Shown here in pieces: positions 38,127 to 48,984 of a stretch of DNA of 64,000 nt; position 1 is the first letter of the stretch; each line of letters starts with the position of its first letter. Source of the DNA: Kluyvera intermedia. GTDB lineage: Bacteria; Pseudomonadota; Gammaproteobacteria; Enterobacterales; Enterobacteriaceae. Below the pieces are notes generated by a model, which saw nothing but the letters and a program-made list of their open reading frames with translations, did no database searches and had not been told where the DNA came from. Both the position numbers and the translations under genes were made by a program. Location of the stretch: contig NZ_CP139986.1 in NCBI RefSeq assembly GCF_034424175.1, forward strand, positions 1,612,001-1,676,000, in the 5' to 3' direction.

Positions 38127-38834
38127 ATGCGACTTGATAAGTTTATCGCTCAGCAACTCGGCGTCAGCCGTGCTATTGCCGGGCGTCAGATCCGCGGTAA
38201 CCACGTGACCATTGATGGCGAAGTGGTGCGCGATACGGCATTTAAATTGCAACCTGAACACGAGGTCGCCTACGAAGGCAACTCGCTGACTCAGCAGAAC
38301 GGCCCGCGCTACTTTATGCTGAACAAACCGCAGGGTTACGTGTGCTCGACTGAAGATCCGGATCATCCAACGGTGCTCTACTTCCTCGACGAGCCGGTAG
38401 CTTACAAGCTGCATGCCGCAGGCCGTTTAGACATTGATACCACCGGCCTGGTGCTGATGACCGACGATGGGCAGTGGTCGCACCGCGTAACATCTCCACG
38501 TCATCACTGTGAGAAAACCTATCTGGTGCAACTGGAAAATCCGGTCAGCGACGATACTGCCGAGCAGTTCACCAAAGGCGTGCAACTGCACAATGAAAAA
38601 GATCTCACGAAGCCCGCCGTGCTGGAAGTTATCACGCCGACCGAAGTGCGTCTGACCATCAGCGAAGGGCGCTACCACCAGGTGAAGCGCATGTTTGCCG
38701 CCGTTGGCAACCGCGTAGTTGGCCTGCACCGTGAACGTATCGGCGCTATTGCCCTTGATCCTGACATGGAACCGGGTGAATACCGCCCGTTAACCGAAGA
38801 AGAAATTGCCAGCGTTGGCGCGCCAGAGCGCTAA
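38127..38834 (+). CDS. rsuA: 16S rRNA pseudouridine(516) synthase RsuA
   Basis: Isomerises U516 of 16S rRNA to pseudouridine. The product is 235 residues (E. coli 231). The N-terminal S4 RNA-binding domain spans 1-60 ([22 protein letters not shown]), and the pseudouridine synthase domain carries catalytic Asp in [14 protein letters not shown] at about 102. The conserved [10 protein letters not shown] is near the C-terminus. Four extra C-terminal residues compared with E. coli are unremarkable. The bcr start follows 18 bp later. Confidence 0.97.
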   Translation: MRLDKFIAQQLGVSRAIAGRQIRGNHVTIDGEVVRDTAFKLQPEHEVAYEGNSLTQQNGPRYFMLNKPQGYVCSTEDPDHPTVLYFLDEPVAYKLHAAGRLDIDTTGLVLMTDDGQWSHRVTSPRHHCEKTYLVQLENPVSDDTAEQFTKGVQLHNEKDLTKPAVLEVITPTEVRLTISEGRYHQVKRMFAAVGNRVVGLHRERIGAIALDPDMEPGEYRPLTEEEIASVGAPER

Positions 38835-38852
38835 CAAACCCAGAGGTAGATT

Positions 38853-40049
38853 GTGACGTCCAGGCCGCGCTCGTCGTTCAGTATTGTGTTTATTCTTGGC
38901 CTTCTGGCCATGTTAATGCCGTTGTCGATAGACATGTACCTTCCGGCGCTGCCGGTCATCTCAGAACAGTTTGGCGTGCCGGCAGGCAGCGCGCAGATGA
39001 CGCTCAGTACCTATATTCTGGGGTTTGCTGTCGGTCAGCTGTTGTATGGCCCAATGGCGGATAGCCTTGGGCGCAAGCCGGTTATTCTCGGCGGCACGCT
39101 GATTTTCGCCGCTGCTGCCTCAGCTTGTGCGCTTGCCCCGACGATTGACTATCTGATCGTGACCCGCTTCTTCCACGGCCTGGCGGCTGCGGCTGCGAGC
39201 GTGGTGATTAACGCCCTGATGCGTGATATCTACCCAAAAGAAGAGTTTTCACGAATGATGTCGTTCGTGATGCTGGTGACCACCATTGCACCGTTGGTTG
39301 CGCCTATTGTCGGCGGGGCAGTGCTGGTGTGGTTTAGCTGGCATGCGATTTTCTGGATCCTGGCGATTGCGGCGATACTGGCATCATTGATGATCTACTT
39401 CTTTATCGATGAAACGCTGGCCGTCGACAAGCGTCAGCCGTTCCGGCTCCGCACCACGCTTGGCAACTTTGCCTCACTTTTCCGCCATAAACGCGTGCTT
39501 TCCTACATGCTGGCGAGCGGTTTTAGCTTTGCGGCGATGTTCTCGTTTTTAAGCGCCGGGCCGTTTGTCTATATCGAACTCAACCACGTATCGCCACAGC
39601 ATTTCGGCTATTACTTTGCGTTGAATATCGTGTTCCTGTTTGTCATGACCACTATCAACAGCCGTTTTGTTCGCCGGGTAGGTGCGCTATGGATGTTCCG
39701 CGCGGGTCTGATTGTGCAGTTCGTGATGGCGGTATGGATGGTGGTGTGCGCCTTATTCGACGTTGGCTTCTGGTCATTAGTGTTGGGCATTGCGGTCTTT
39801 ATTGGCTGTGTATCGATGGTGTCCTCAAACGCAATGGCGGTGATTCTCGATGAATTCCCGCATATGGCTGGCACGGCATCTTCGCTGGCGGGCACATTCC
39901 GTTTTGGTATCGGGGCGATTGTCGGCGCGCTGCTGTCAATGGCGACCTTCACCACCGCATGGCCGATGTTAATTTCCATTGCCCTTTGCGCCACCGGCTC
40001 CATCCTCTTCTACCTCTACGCCAGTCGCCCACGTAAAACCGCGCAGTAA
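38853..40049 (+). CDS. bcr: Bcr/CflA family drug efflux transporter Bcr
   Basis: Major facilitator superfamily exporter with 12 transmembrane helices; E. coli Bcr confers bicyclomycin and sulfonamide efflux and exports L-cysteine. The product is 398 residues (E. coli 396). The helix-1 motif [18 protein letters not shown] is characteristic of the Bcr/CflA group, and motif A is [16 protein letters not shown]. The start is a GTG at 38853, with cagagg 9-14 nt upstream. It lies 18 bp after rsuA in the same orientation, as in E. coli. Confidence 0.96.
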   Translation: MTSRPRSSFSIVFILGLLAMLMPLSIDMYLPALPVISEQFGVPAGSAQMTLSTYILGFAVGQLLYGPMADSLGRKPVILGGTLIFAAAASACALAPTIDYLIVTRFFHGLAAAAASVVINALMRDIYPKEEFSRMMSFVMLVTTIAPLVAPIVGGAVLVWFSWHAIFWILAIAAILASLMIYFFIDETLAVDKRQPFRLRTTLGNFASLFRHKRVLSYMLASGFSFAAMFSFLSAGPFVYIELNHVSPQHFGYYFALNIVFLFVMTTINSRFVRRVGALWMFRAGLIVQFVMAVWMVVCALFDVGFWSLVLGIAVFIGCVSMVSSNAMAVILDEFPHMAGTASSLAGTFRFGIGAIVGALLSMATFTTAWPMLISIALCATGSILFYLYASRPRKTAQ

Positions 40050-40060
40050 TACCTCTTTTG

Positions 40061-40086
40061 AGGGGCGAAATACGCCCCTTTTTTGA
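40061..40086 (+). terminator. Rho-independent terminator of bcr
   Basis: The hairpin aggggcg/cgcccct, with loop aaata, is followed by six T residues. It lies 11 bp after the bcr stop. Confidence 0.9.
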
Positions 40087-40148
40087 TAAACATCAACAGA
40101 AATTGCATTTGCGATAGGGTGTGATGTTTCTTTTATGTAAAATCCATT

Positions 40149-40164
40149 TGTGTAAAAAGTCACA
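40149..40164. promoter_or_regulatory. CRP-like site upstream of yejG
   Basis: TGTGTAAAAAGTCACA matches the CRP consensus TGTGA-N6-TCACA at 9 of 10 positions with correct spacing. It lies about 200 bp upstream of the yejG start. The rest of the 275-bp bcr-yejG gap is AT-rich with no gene that I can support. Confidence 0.5.
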
Positions 40165-40361
40165 TTGTTGTAGATAAAAAGGTTGTGTTAGATCACAGAA
40201 ACGGGTACATATAGCGCGAAAACGCATCAGTACACCGAACTATGTCGTAGGAAGAATGTTGAATGCTGGCGTTTTTTTTGTGGATGCAGGACGATTTGTC
40301 AACAATGTGTTAATATGGATGTGAAATAATTGTGAAGCACTTTGCTTACCGGGAAGAACGT

Positions 40362-40703
40362 ATGACATTTCAGCTCTCAATAGTACATCGACTGCCGCAA
40401 GATTATCGCTGGTTAGCGGGTTTTGCAGGTTCGAAAGTTGAACCGATTCCGCAAAATGGCGCATCGGGCGACAACACGCTGGTGGCGCTTAAATTATTAA
40501 GCCCGGATGGCGATAGCGCATGGCCGGTAATGCACTCGTTAAGCCAGGCGCTGAGCGATATCTCCGTGGATTGCTCAGTCCTCGAGTGTGAAGGGGAGCC
40601 GTGCCTGTTCGTCAAGAGCCAGGACGAGTTTGCCGCGACCTGCCGCCTGAAAAACTTTGGCGTAGCGATTGCTGAACCCTTTTCTGGCAACAACCCGTTT
40701 TGA
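40362..40703 (+). CDS. yejG: Conserved protein YejG
   Basis: Small soluble protein of 113 residues (E. coli 114) with no established mechanism; in E. coli it has been linked to aminoglycoside tolerance. Conserved stretches are [39 protein letters not shown] and [14 protein letters not shown] start at MTFQLS (40362), which aligns with the family and has gggaag 8 nt upstream, instead of an in-frame upstream GTG (40332). It is convergent with yejF, only 3 bp between stop codons. Confidence 0.93.
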   Translation: MTFQLSIVHRLPQDYRWLAGFAGSKVEPIPQNGASGDNTLVALKLLSPDGDSAWPVMHSLSQALSDISVDCSVLECEGEPCLFVKSQDEFAATCRLKNFGVAIAEPFSGNNPF

Positions 40704-40706
40704 CCG

Positions 40707-42296
40707 TCAGCTCAATGCGATGAGCTGACGTGTATATTCTTGCTGCGGTGCTGTAAAGACGCGCCGACACTCACCTTGTTCGACAACCTCTCCCTGCCGT
40801 AAAACAATCACCTGGTGGCATAGCGAACGAATCACCTGCAGGTCGTGGCTGATAAAAATATAGGCCAGGCGATGCTTTTGCTGTAACGCTTTCAGCAATG
40901 CCAGAATCTGTGCCTGAACGGTACGGTCGAGTGATGAAGTCGGTTCATCCAGAACGATAAGCTCAGGTTTCAGGATCAGCGCCCGTGCAATGGCGATACG
41001 TTGACGCTGCCCACCGGAAAAAGCCGCTGGATAACGGTGTCGCGTTTCAGGGTCTAATCCCACCTCCTGCATCACCTGAATAACCTGCTGCTCGCGTTCG
41101 TCACGCGAAAGTGCCGGTTGATGTACCTGCAAACCTTCTTCAATGATCTGCAACGCCGTCAGGCGAGGGTTTAGCGCAGAATTAGGATCCTGGAACACCA
41201 CCTGAATACGATGGCGCAGCGGCAGCATCTGCTGCCGGGTCCAGCCCTGAATGGCTTCGCCATTAAAACGGATATCCCCTTGTGACGCGATAAGCCGCAG
41301 CAGCGCCAGACCGGTTGTGCTTTTACCCGACCCCGATTCGCCAACCAGTCCCAGCGTTTCACCTGTGCGCAGTGAAAAACTGACATTGTTGACCACTCGG
41401 TTATTGTCCACAACCCGGCGCAGAATGCCCTTGCGGACCGGAAACGCCACGCAAAGCTGATTCACTTCCAGCACAGGAGCTGCGTCGGGCAGCAACGCAA
41501 CGGGCGCGCCTGTGGGTTCGCTGTCCAGCAGCTTACGCGTATACGGATGCACAGGGGCAGCAAACAGCGCACTGGCGCTGTTTTGTTCCACACAACGACC
41601 GTTCTGCATAACCGCCACCCGGTCAGCCAACTGACGAACAATACTCAGGTTATGGGTGATAAACAGCATGCCCATATTCAGCTCAACGCGCAGTTCGCGG
41701 AGTAATTGCAGGATTTGCGCCTGAACGGAGACATCCAACGCGGTCGTTGGCTCATCGGCAATTAACAATTCCGGGCGAGTCAGCAGCGCCATGGCAATCA
41801 TCACGCGCTGGCGTTCACCGCCGGAGAGTTGATGGGGAAAGTCCGTCAGTCGTTTTGCCGCATTGCGGATCCCCACTCTGTCCAGACAATCGAGGATTTC
41901 ACCGCGCGCTGCCTCTTTGCGCATACCGCGGTGCAGGGAAAGCACTTCGTAGAGCTGTTTTTCCAGGTTATGCAGTGGGTTAAGCGACACCATCGGCTCC
42001 TGGAAAATCATGGCGATGCGGTTGCCGCGTACGCTACGTAGCATCTGTTCGTTGGCATGCAGCAGTGATTCGCCGCGAAAGCGAATATCGCCACTCGGGT
42101 AGCTGGCCGGTGGTTCCGGCAACAGGCGAAGTATCGACAGTGCCGAAACGCTTTTGCCGGAACCGGATTCGCCCACCAGCGCCAGCGTTTCTCCGGCATT
42201 CACCGACAATGACAAACCGTCGACGACGGTCGTGCTGACGCCCTGCTGACCAAAGGCGATGGATAGGTTATCGATTTCCAGAAGAGGAGGTTGCAT
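40707..42296 (-). CDS. yejF: Peptide ABC importer ATPase YejF (double cassette)
   Basis: Cytoplasmic ATPase of the YejABEF oligopeptide importer, which takes up microcin C and other peptides. The product is 529 residues, the same as E. coli. Two complete nucleotide-binding domains are fused: each has a Walker A GESGSGKS, and the signatures are LSGGERQR (first) and FSGGQRQR (second), with Walker B LLIADEP and LIVLDEP. The start [10 protein letters not shown] at 42294-42296 aligns with the family and has agaggagg 5-12 nt upstream; an extension to 42329 would run into yejE. It is the last gene of yejABEF, 1 bp after yejE. Confidence 0.96.
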   Translation of the reverse strand: MQPPLLEIDNLSIAFGQQGVSTTVVDGLSLSVNAGETLALVGESGSGKSVSALSILRLLPEPPASYPSGDIRFRGESLLHANEQMLRSVRGNRIAMIFQEPMVSLNPLHNLEKQLYEVLSLHRGMRKEAARGEILDCLDRVGIRNAAKRLTDFPHQLSGGERQRVMIAMALLTRPELLIADEPTTALDVSVQAQILQLLRELRVELNMGMLFITHNLSIVRQLADRVAVMQNGRCVEQNSASALFAAPVHPYTRKLLDSEPTGAPVALLPDAAPVLEVNQLCVAFPVRKGILRRVVDNNRVVNNVSFSLRTGETLGLVGESGSGKSTTGLALLRLIASQGDIRFNGEAIQGWTRQQMLPLRHRIQVVFQDPNSALNPRLTALQIIEEGLQVHQPALSRDEREQQVIQVMQEVGLDPETRHRYPAAFSGGQRQRIAIARALILKPELIVLDEPTSSLDRTVQAQILALLKALQQKHRLAYIFISHDLQVIRSLCHQVIVLRQGEVVEQGECRRVFTAPQQEYTRQLIALS

Positions 42297-42297
42297 C

Positions 42298-43320
42298 TTA
42301 TACCGCCTTAGAAGGATCGAAGGCGTCACGTACCGCCTCGCCGATAAAAATCAGCAGTGACAACAGCACGGCGACGCAGAGAAAACCCGCGATCCCAAGC
42401 CAGGGCGCCTGTAAATTATTTTTACCCTGCAACAGCAGTTCTCCCAACGACGGTGAGCCGAGCGGCAGGCCAAAACCGAGAAAATCGAGTGAGGTGAGGG
42501 TGGTAATGGAGCTGCACAAAATAAACGGAATAAAGGTCAACGTGGCAACCATGGCGTTTGGCAGCATATGACGCAGAATGATACTGCGATCGCTGACGCC
42601 CAGCGCCTGGGCTGCGCGAATATAGTCAAAATTGCGGGTGCGTAAAAACTCCGCGCGTACCACACCCACCAGCGTCATCCAGCCGAACAGTACGGTGATT
42701 GCTAATAGCCACCAGAAGTTGGGCTGCACCACGCTTGAAAGCAAAATAATTAAAAATAGCGTTGGCATGCCCGACCAGACTTCAATAAACCGCTGACCCC
42801 ATAGGTCAATGCGTCCACCGTAGTAACCCTGTACCGCGCCCACCACCACGCCCATCACGCTGGCGCAAAGGGTGAGGATGATGCCAAACAGTAGCGAGAT
42901 ACGGGTGCCGTAAAGGATACGCGCTACCACATCACGACCGTTTGCATCGGTGCCGAGCCAGTTTTGTCGCGACGGCGGCGAAGGGAAGGGGATATCGGTG
43001 CTGTAATTAATGCTGCTGGCGCTAAAGCGGATAGGTGTCCACAGTACCCAGCCGTGTTTCTCTAATTGTTGCTGTAACCACGGGTCCTGATAGTCTGCGG
43101 CGGTGGCAAACTCACCGCCAAAGGTCTTCTCGCTATAGCTTTTCAATACCGGTGAGTAAAGGCTACCCTGGTAGCTCACCAGCAGTGGGCGGTCGTTGGC
43201 GATAAGCTCAGCGCACAGGCTACAGATAAAAATCAGCGCAAAGATCCACAATGACCAGTAGCCACGGCGGTTATGACAAAAGCGCGCCCAGCGCGCCTGA
43301 TTCACGGAACTCAGCGTCAT
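42298..43320 (-). CDS. yejE: Peptide ABC importer permease YejE
   Basis: Inner-membrane permease subunit of YejABEF. The product is 340 residues (E. coli 341). An N-terminal helix (about 22-42) is followed by a periplasmic loop and a DppC-type permease domain with five helices. The EAA-type loop is RAAQALGVSDRSIILRHMLPNA. I start at MTLSSVNQARW (43318-43320), aligned with E. coli, which leaves 1 bp between the yejB stop and this ATG. Confidence 0.96.
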   Translation of the reverse strand: MTLSSVNQARWARFCHNRRGYWSLWIFALIFICSLCAELIANDRPLLVSYQGSLYSPVLKSYSEKTFGGEFATAADYQDPWLQQQLEKHGWVLWTPIRFSASSINYSTDIPFPSPPSRQNWLGTDANGRDVVARILYGTRISLLFGIILTLCASVMGVVVGAVQGYYGGRIDLWGQRFIEVWSGMPTLFLIILLSSVVQPNFWWLLAITVLFGWMTLVGVVRAEFLRTRNFDYIRAAQALGVSDRSIILRHMLPNAMVATLTFIPFILCSSITTLTSLDFLGFGLPLGSPSLGELLLQGKNNLQAPWLGIAGFLCVAVLLSLLIFIGEAVRDAFDPSKAV

Positions 43321-43321
43321 C

Positions 43322-44410
43322 TTAGCGACCCTCAAAATCAATGCGCGGATCAACCAGCGTGTAGCTGATATCGCTGACGATATTCATCAGCAGTCCGATG
43401 AGCGTGAAAATGTATAGCGTGCCGAACATCACCGGATAGTCACGGGAGACGGTGGCCTCATAGCCCAGCAACCCCAGCCCATTTAAAGAGAACATCACCT
43501 CAATCAGCAGTGAACCGGTAAAAAACATGCTGATAAAGGTGGCGGGGAAACCCGCGATAACCAGCAGCATGGCGTTGCGAAAAATGTGCTTCCACAGGAT
43601 CTGCTTTTCACCAACGCCTTTTGCCCGCGCGGTCACCACATATTGTTTGCGGATCTCATCAAGAAACGAGTTTTTGGTCAGCATAGTCAGTGCGGCAAAA
43701 CCGCCAATGACCGTTGCCAGCACCGGCAGCGTAATATGCCAGAGATAATCGGTGATTTTCAGATACCACGGCAGGGTGTCAAAGTTGGCTGACACCAGCC
43801 CACGTAGCGGGAAAATATCGTAATAGCTGCCGCCAGCGAAAAACACAATCAGCACAATTGCGAACAAGAATGCAGGAATGGCGTAGCCGATAATAATGCC
43901 GGTACTGCTCCAGACATCAAAGCGGCTACCGTTATACACCGCCTTGCGGATCCCCAGCGGAATGGACACCAGGTAGATAATCAGCGTGCTCCATAAGCCC
44001 AGCGAGACCGAGACCGGCAGACTTTCTTTCATCAGTTGCATCACTGAAGCATTGCGAAAGAGACTGTTGCCGAAATCAAACCGCAGATAATCACCGAGCA
44101 TTTTGAAATAGCGCTCATGCAGCGGTTTATCAAAACCGTAACGCTGGGTGATCTCGGCGATCACTTCGGGATCAAGACCGCGCCCTCCACGATACTGGCT
44201 TTCAGCGATATTGCTCAGGCCCGCGCGTGACTGTCCACCGCCCATTCCACCGCCGCCGGGCAGGCTGCTTTGCTGACCGAATTCCACCGCCGCAATCGCC
44301 TGGTCTACCGGGCCACCGGGCGCAATTTGCACAATGAAAAAGTTGAGGGTGATAATCGCCCATAGGGTGGGGATTATCAGTAGCAGACGGCGGATAAGAT
44401 AGGCACCCAT
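43322..44410 (-). CDS. yejB: Peptide ABC importer permease YejB
   Basis: Inner-membrane permease subunit pairing with YejE. The product is 362 residues (E. coli 364). The N-terminus [19 protein letters not shown] matches DppB-type permeases. The EAA loop is [22 protein letters not shown] Gly-rich insert around residues 50-60 ([15 protein letters not shown]) replaces a slightly different sequence in E. coli. It starts 9 bp after the yejA stop. Confidence 0.96.
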   Translation of the reverse strand: MGAYLIRRLLLIIPTLWAIITLNFFIVQIAPGGPVDQAIAAVEFGQQSSLPGGGGMGGGQSRAGLSNIAESQYRGGRGLDPEVIAEITQRYGFDKPLHERYFKMLGDYLRFDFGNSLFRNASVMQLMKESLPVSVSLGLWSTLIIYLVSIPLGIRKAVYNGSRFDVWSSTGIIIGYAIPAFLFAIVLIVFFAGGSYYDIFPLRGLVSANFDTLPWYLKITDYLWHITLPVLATVIGGFAALTMLTKNSFLDEIRKQYVVTARAKGVGEKQILWKHIFRNAMLLVIAGFPATFISMFFTGSLLIEVMFSLNGLGLLGYEATVSRDYPVMFGTLYIFTLIGLLMNIVSDISYTLVDPRIDFEGR

Positions 44411-44419
44411 GTTATCTCC

Positions 44420-46243
44420 TTAACGTCGAGCTGCGGGCAGTTTCGCCGCTTTATTAACGTCATACCACCAGGTGTCAAAGCCGGGCGCATCAGTGCCGGA
44501 ACTGTAGAGCGGGTGTACGTTAGGGTAGGAAAATTTGCCCCAATAGGCGATTCGGCTGCCGGACATAAACCACATCGGCAGCATGTAATAATTCCAGGTA
44601 AGCACCCGATCCAGCGCCCGCCCCAAAGGCAGCAGTTTCTGCTGATTACCCTGCCCGAGAATAATCTGCTTAATCAGACTGTCGATGGCTGGACTGGCGA
44701 CACCGGGGGAGTTGTAGGTCGAGTTGATGTATTCAGACGACCAGGCTATCTGTAAATCCGAACTTGGCCACGGCATCGCGCGCCACAGGCGGGGCATCAT
44801 ATCGTAATCACGCTTACGCATGCGGTTGGTGACCTGCGAGATATCCACCTGGCGCACGTCCATGGTGATACCCAGGCGGCGTAAATTATGCTGGAAAGGC
44901 ATCACCCATTGGTCGTTTCCGCCGGAGGGGAGAAGCAGTTCAAAACGCAGCGGTTGTCCGGTTTTTTCATTCACCCGTTGCTGGCCTTTCAGCACCCAGC
45001 CAGCCTCGGTGAGCAAATTACCTGCCTTTAGCAAGTTATCACGGTCATAGCCATCGCCACGCGAGGTCGGCGGTTGATAAATTGAGGTGAAAACTTCAGG
45101 CGGCAGTTCGCTGTTTAACGGTGCCAGCAGCGTCAGCTCGTCGGCATCAGGATAACCGCGTGCGGCATATTCGGTATTCTGAAAATAACTGTTCGCCCGG
45201 CTGTAGGCGTTGTAAAACAGCGCCTTGTTCATCCATTCAAAATCAAACGCCATCCCGACAGCTTCGCGTACACGGCGGTCGGCAAAGACGGGACGCTGGA
45301 TGTTAAAGGCCAGCCAGCGGGTATCCTGCGCCGCGTTATTCTTCTGCTCATCTTTGATGATAAAGCCGCTGGTGAAGTTCTTGCCGATATAGCGTGTGGC
45401 CCAGTTTTTGGCGCTGCTTTCAGTACGCACATCGTAGGCACCTGCTTTGAAGGCTTCGAAAGCGACATTATCATCGAGGTAATAATCGTAGCGCAGAGTG
45501 TCGAAGTTCCAGCGTCCGCGGTTAATAGGTAACTCGGCCCCCCAGTAATCTTTCACACGGGAGTAAACGATGTACTGACCCATTTTCCAGTCGCTGATGC
45601 GGTAAGGGCCACTGGCCAGGGGAGGCGTGCTCAATGGGTCGCTAAGCTTATGATCCTTCCAGAACTTCTGCGGCAAAATGGGCAGGGTAAACAGGCCTAA
45701 CATATCCTCTTTACCCGGCTTTGCCAGCACAATACGGACAGTGAGGGGGGCGATAGCGCTGACCGTAGTACCTTTATAAATCAGGCGAAACTGCGGCACC
45801 CCTTCGGTCATAAATTTATCAAAGGTAAACGCGACATCGCGCGCCGTAATCGGGCTGCCGTCGTGAAAGCGAGCGTTGGGGTTTAGGGTGAGCTCAACCC
45901 ACGAGTAATCATCAGCATAGCGGGCGTGTTCAGCGACCTGCGGGTAGTAGCTACCGGGCTCATCGTCGGAGGTCGTATACAGGCCATCGTACAGCGCGTC
46001 AGTGCGCACAGCGGCATTGCCGCGTAGGGCATAGCGGTTGAAGTTATCGAAGGTCCCCAGCGCCGCTAGCGTGACGTTACCGCCTTTGGGTGCGGCAGGA
46101 TTAACGTAATCAAAGTGATCAAAGTTGACGGCGTACTTCGGTTCGCCAATGACGGCAAACGCATCGCTCTCTTTTATTGTCTGGGCCTGAAGGGGAAGGC
46201 TGAATACCATCAGCAGGGTGATACAGATATGCGCTATGCTCAC
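44420..46243 (-). CDS. yejA: Peptide-binding protein YejA
   Basis: Periplasmic solute-binding protein of family 5 for the YejABEF importer. The product is 607 residues (E. coli 604). A Sec signal peptide (MSIAHICITLLMVFSLPLQAQ) precedes the mature start TIKESDAFAVIGEPKYAVNF. SBP-bac-5 features include DYSWVELTLNPNARFHDGSPITARDVAFTFDKFM. It is the first gene of the operon and downstream of pdeN on the same strand (41-bp gap). Confidence 0.96.
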   Translation of the reverse strand: MSIAHICITLLMVFSLPLQAQTIKESDAFAVIGEPKYAVNFDHFDYVNPAAPKGGNVTLAALGTFDNFNRYALRGNAAVRTDALYDGLYTTSDDEPGSYYPQVAEHARYADDYSWVELTLNPNARFHDGSPITARDVAFTFDKFMTEGVPQFRLIYKGTTVSAIAPLTVRIVLAKPGKEDMLGLFTLPILPQKFWKDHKLSDPLSTPPLASGPYRISDWKMGQYIVYSRVKDYWGAELPINRGRWNFDTLRYDYYLDDNVAFEAFKAGAYDVRTESSAKNWATRYIGKNFTSGFIIKDEQKNNAAQDTRWLAFNIQRPVFADRRVREAVGMAFDFEWMNKALFYNAYSRANSYFQNTEYAARGYPDADELTLLAPLNSELPPEVFTSIYQPPTSRGDGYDRDNLLKAGNLLTEAGWVLKGQQRVNEKTGQPLRFELLLPSGGNDQWVMPFQHNLRRLGITMDVRQVDISQVTNRMRKRDYDMMPRLWRAMPWPSSDLQIAWSSEYINSTYNSPGVASPAIDSLIKQIILGQGNQQKLLPLGRALDRVLTWNYYMLPMWFMSGSRIAYWGKFSYPNVHPLYSSGTDAPGFDTWWYDVNKAAKLPAARR

Positions 46244-46284
46244 GACTGGGCTACCCCGCTTAAACGTATTTCCGGACTCGACTT

Positions 46285-47874
46285 TTACTCTGGAAGAGTA
46301 AATGACCTTCCTTCACTTGTGAAATATTTTGCTGGCTTACGATGTTCGGCCACCAACTCCTGAAGCGTCAGTGGACGGCTTATCAGATAACCCTGCAGGT
46401 AATCGACGCCGTGCTCACTAAGCCAGGTCGCCTGCTCTTGCGTTTCCACCCCCTCAGCCACCGTCACCAGATTCAGGCGATGGGAGAGTGTTAAGACGGC
46501 ATCCAATACCGGCGACGTGACCGTTTCACGGCCGATCGCGTTAACGAAACCACGGTCGATTTTCAGATAATCGAGAGTAAAGCGCTCAAGATAGATAAGC
46601 GCGCTATGACCGGTACCAAAATCGTCAATGGCGATCTCAATGTTTTCACCGCGCAGCCAGGTAAACAGACTCATCGCTTTCTCCTGGTTGAGCATGTCGC
46701 GTTCGGTAATTTCGAGCACCAACTGGAAATAGTTGTCAGGCAGGCTGGCGGCGAGTGTGCGGATATCCTGCTGGAAGCTCTCTGCAATCAGATGACTGGG
46801 CGCAATATTAACGCCGAGTTTCGCCCCCGGGGGCAGCACCTCTTTAAGCGTCTGCGCATCGCGGGCAATTAATTCGAATAAATGCCGGGTAAGTGGAACA
46901 ATCAAATTCTGTGCTTCAGCGAAGCTGATAAACGCATCCGGTGGAATATTGCCCGCCGTTGGATGCGACCAGCGCATCAGGGCTTCCACCCCGCCGATTT
47001 GCTGGTTTTTGGCGTCGATGACCGGCTGATACACCACATAAAATTGCTGGTTCTTAATGGCCGAGAGGATCTCTTTACCCGGCCGGGAATGGATAGTCCG
47101 TATGTAAAAGCACAGAAGCCCGCCAAGCACGCCGCAGGTTAGCCCGAGCAGAATGGAAAATACCAGGCCGTCTGTTCCCGTTGCGCTGCTGTAGAGATAG
47201 ACCTCCAGCGGTACGCCTTTTATTTTCACGTGTCTTACCGCGGTGTCGGTAATGGCGGAAAGGGGGAGGGGCTTAGGGCTAAAAGTCGAAATGGCGGTTT
47301 TACCATTCACCACCAGCGCCACGCCGTTATAAGGCGTTTGCTTTGATGAGTAGAGCACCCACGGCATCAGGTTGGCGTTAATCGAGGCAAACACGCCACG
47401 ATTTTCCAGCAGCGGGCTTTTCACCCACAGGACAAAGGCTGGGGTCGCGGGCATCATCGGTGTGCCGGCTAAAATCCCCATCACGTGATTTTTGCTGAGA
47501 TCGAGATCCGGGACTAAATCCTTGAGCGGAAGATCCATTGGGCCGGTAGCGGAAGAACAATATGCCACATGATTATTGACCAGCAGAAAGGCTCGGACGT
47601 TCATGCTGAAGGCGGCGCGGGCGGTTAAGTCAGAGGAGACATCTGCGCATTGATTGAGCGTCAGCGGTTGCAGCGAATCCATAGTCACCAGAATCTGACT
47701 GAAGTAGTTTTCTAAATAGTTTTGCAGACTGGAAATGGTGCTATCAAACTGAGCGGCGCGGCGGTGGTGAAAGATTGAAAACTGCAATGCGCCTGCAATA
47801 AGCGCAATCAGTACGCCAGCGGCAATACTGATGAGGATAGTGCGGCGGTTAGCCAATCTTTCACGAGTAAACAT
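46285..47874 (-). CDS. pdeN: Cyclic-di-GMP phosphodiesterase PdeN (Rtn) with CSS sensor domain
   Basis: Inner-membrane EAL phosphodiesterase that hydrolyses c-di-GMP. The product is 529 residues (E. coli about 518). An N-terminal helix (about 12-32), a periplasmic CSS-motif domain with Cys in HVAYCSSATG, and a second helix (about 235-260) precede the cytoplasmic EAL domain. Catalytic motifs are intact: EALMRW, EITERD, DDFGTGHS, KIDRGFV and the final QGYLISRPL, so it should be active. Periplasmic thiol state modulates this class in E. coli. It is upstream of yejA on the same strand. Confidence 0.95.
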   Translation of the reverse strand: MFTRERLANRRTILISIAAGVLIALIAGALQFSIFHHRRAAQFDSTISSLQNYLENYFSQILVTMDSLQPLTLNQCADVSSDLTARAAFSMNVRAFLLVNNHVAYCSSATGPMDLPLKDLVPDLDLSKNHVMGILAGTPMMPATPAFVLWVKSPLLENRGVFASINANLMPWVLYSSKQTPYNGVALVVNGKTAISTFSPKPLPLSAITDTAVRHVKIKGVPLEVYLYSSATGTDGLVFSILLGLTCGVLGGLLCFYIRTIHSRPGKEILSAIKNQQFYVVYQPVIDAKNQQIGGVEALMRWSHPTAGNIPPDAFISFAEAQNLIVPLTRHLFELIARDAQTLKEVLPPGAKLGVNIAPSHLIAESFQQDIRTLAASLPDNYFQLVLEITERDMLNQEKAMSLFTWLRGENIEIAIDDFGTGHSALIYLERFTLDYLKIDRGFVNAIGRETVTSPVLDAVLTLSHRLNLVTVAEGVETQEQATWLSEHGVDYLQGYLISRPLTLQELVAEHRKPAKYFTSEGRSFTLPE

Positions 47875-47925
47875 TCAACTTCTCTATGCTACGGAACTCT
47901 AAAGAAAAGAATACTGATGAAGCAT

Positions 47926-47957
47926 AAAAAAAGCACTGCCTGAGCAGTGCTTTTTTT
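47926..47957 (-). terminator. Rho-independent terminator of mepS
   Basis: The hairpin aagcactgc/gcagtgctt, with loop ctga, is flanked by A-run and T-run on both sides. It works for the minus-strand mepS transcript 40 bp after its stop and could act in both directions. Confidence 0.9.
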
Positions 47958-47997
47958 ATGTTTGCCGTCAGCCAAGGGAAACCGACGGTAAACGGCA

Positions 47998-48570
47998 TTA
48001 CGAACGACTCAGGACACGGCGAGCTTCGTTGTAACGTTTTTTCCAGTATGGCTCATTCATGCTGGAAATCATCACACCACTGCTGGTGGAAGCATGAACA
48101 AACTGATTATTGCCGATGTAAATTCCAACGTGGCGTCCAGTGGAGCCTGCGCGGAACAATACTAAATCACCGGTACGAAGTTGGCTGCGTGAAACTGACT
48201 TGCCTGATTCACGCTGTTCCGACGTTGAACGCGGCAGCTCTAAACCAAATTGTTCACGGAATGTACGCTGTACAAAGCTTGAACAGTCAACACCACGTTT
48301 GGTGTCGCCGCCCAGACGGTAACGGACACCTTTCCATCCTGCGTATTGATCCATCAGACGGGATTTCACGTCGAGGTTACGCACCATGGTTTCAAATTCA
48401 TCCTGAGAGGCTTGCAGTGAAGAAGTGTCTTCGCTACCCACACCATGCGTCTCAGAATGCATGTTCTTTGCGGTATTACTGGTGGTACTACATGCAGAAA
48501 GCAGAACCGCGACTGCTACTGCTGGTATCGCTCGCAAGATATATCTCAAAATCGGCTGAGATTTGACCAT
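47998..48570 (-). CDS. mepS: Peptidoglycan D,D-endopeptidase MepS (Spr)
   Basis: Outer-membrane lipoprotein of the NlpC/P60 family that cuts 4-3 peptide crosslinks and permits cell-wall expansion; it is degraded by NlpI-Prc in E. coli. The product is 190 residues (E. coli 188). The lipobox LSAC puts Cys27 as the lipidated residue, with Ser-Thr after it, consistent with outer-membrane sorting. The catalytic triad is Cys96 (DCSSF), His147 (GRHVGIY) and His159 (FVHAS). The neighbourhood pdeN-mepS-lpxT matches E. coli. Confidence 0.97.
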   Translation of the reverse strand: MVKSQPILRYILRAIPAVAVAVLLSACSTTSNTAKNMHSETHGVGSEDTSSLQASQDEFETMVRNLDVKSRLMDQYAGWKGVRYRLGGDTKRGVDCSSFVQRTFREQFGLELPRSTSEQRESGKSVSRSQLRTGDLVLFRAGSTGRHVGIYIGNNQFVHASTSSGVMISSMNEPYWKKRYNEARRVLSRS

Positions 48571-48984
48571 TTTAGTTGTTTTCCCTTGAAGTCCTTAACG
48601 ACGACGTCGTTATAAAAAATGCCAAACGCGTTTGAGACTAAATACACGCAATCAATGAGACAATTCTTTGAATTCAGATTTGTGGTGTAGCGCACAAATT
48701 TTTATTAGATAACAGAATAATTGCTCTTTGAAACGACAATCGCAAACGAGAGTACCTTAACGAAAGAGGCATTGCGAGCGGTTTTGGCTGATTTTTTATA
48801 AGAAATAGTGATACGCAAAGTTTAAAAATGAGAATGGCCAAAATTAGGCTGCGAGCTGTGTAAAAAATGGGCAACTCATTCATATTCAAAGTGAATATCA
48901 TGACGAAAAAATGACGATAATTGATTTTGGTAAAAAAAACATGAGAGGGCAATAACCCTCTGGATGATGTCGCAGAGCGAAAAC
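48571..48984. other. Non-coding gap upstream of mepS
   Basis: About 410 bp, AT-rich. It should contain the mepS promoter. A near-palindrome around aacgacgacgtcgtta (48597-48612) lies 27 bp upstream of the mepS ATG. A 92-codon reading frame at 48674-48952 on the minus strand has no family resemblance and I do not accept it as a gene. Confidence 0.5.

Noticed and set aside
40190..40203. Second CRP site upstream of yejG (tgtgttagatcaca)
   Set aside because: The half-sites are good but the spacing is 14 rather than 16 bp, which is not expected to bind CRP well.
48674..48952. 92-codon minus-strand frame upstream of mepS
   Set aside because: AT-rich, no ribosome-binding site, odd composition and no similarity that I recognise; probably non-coding.
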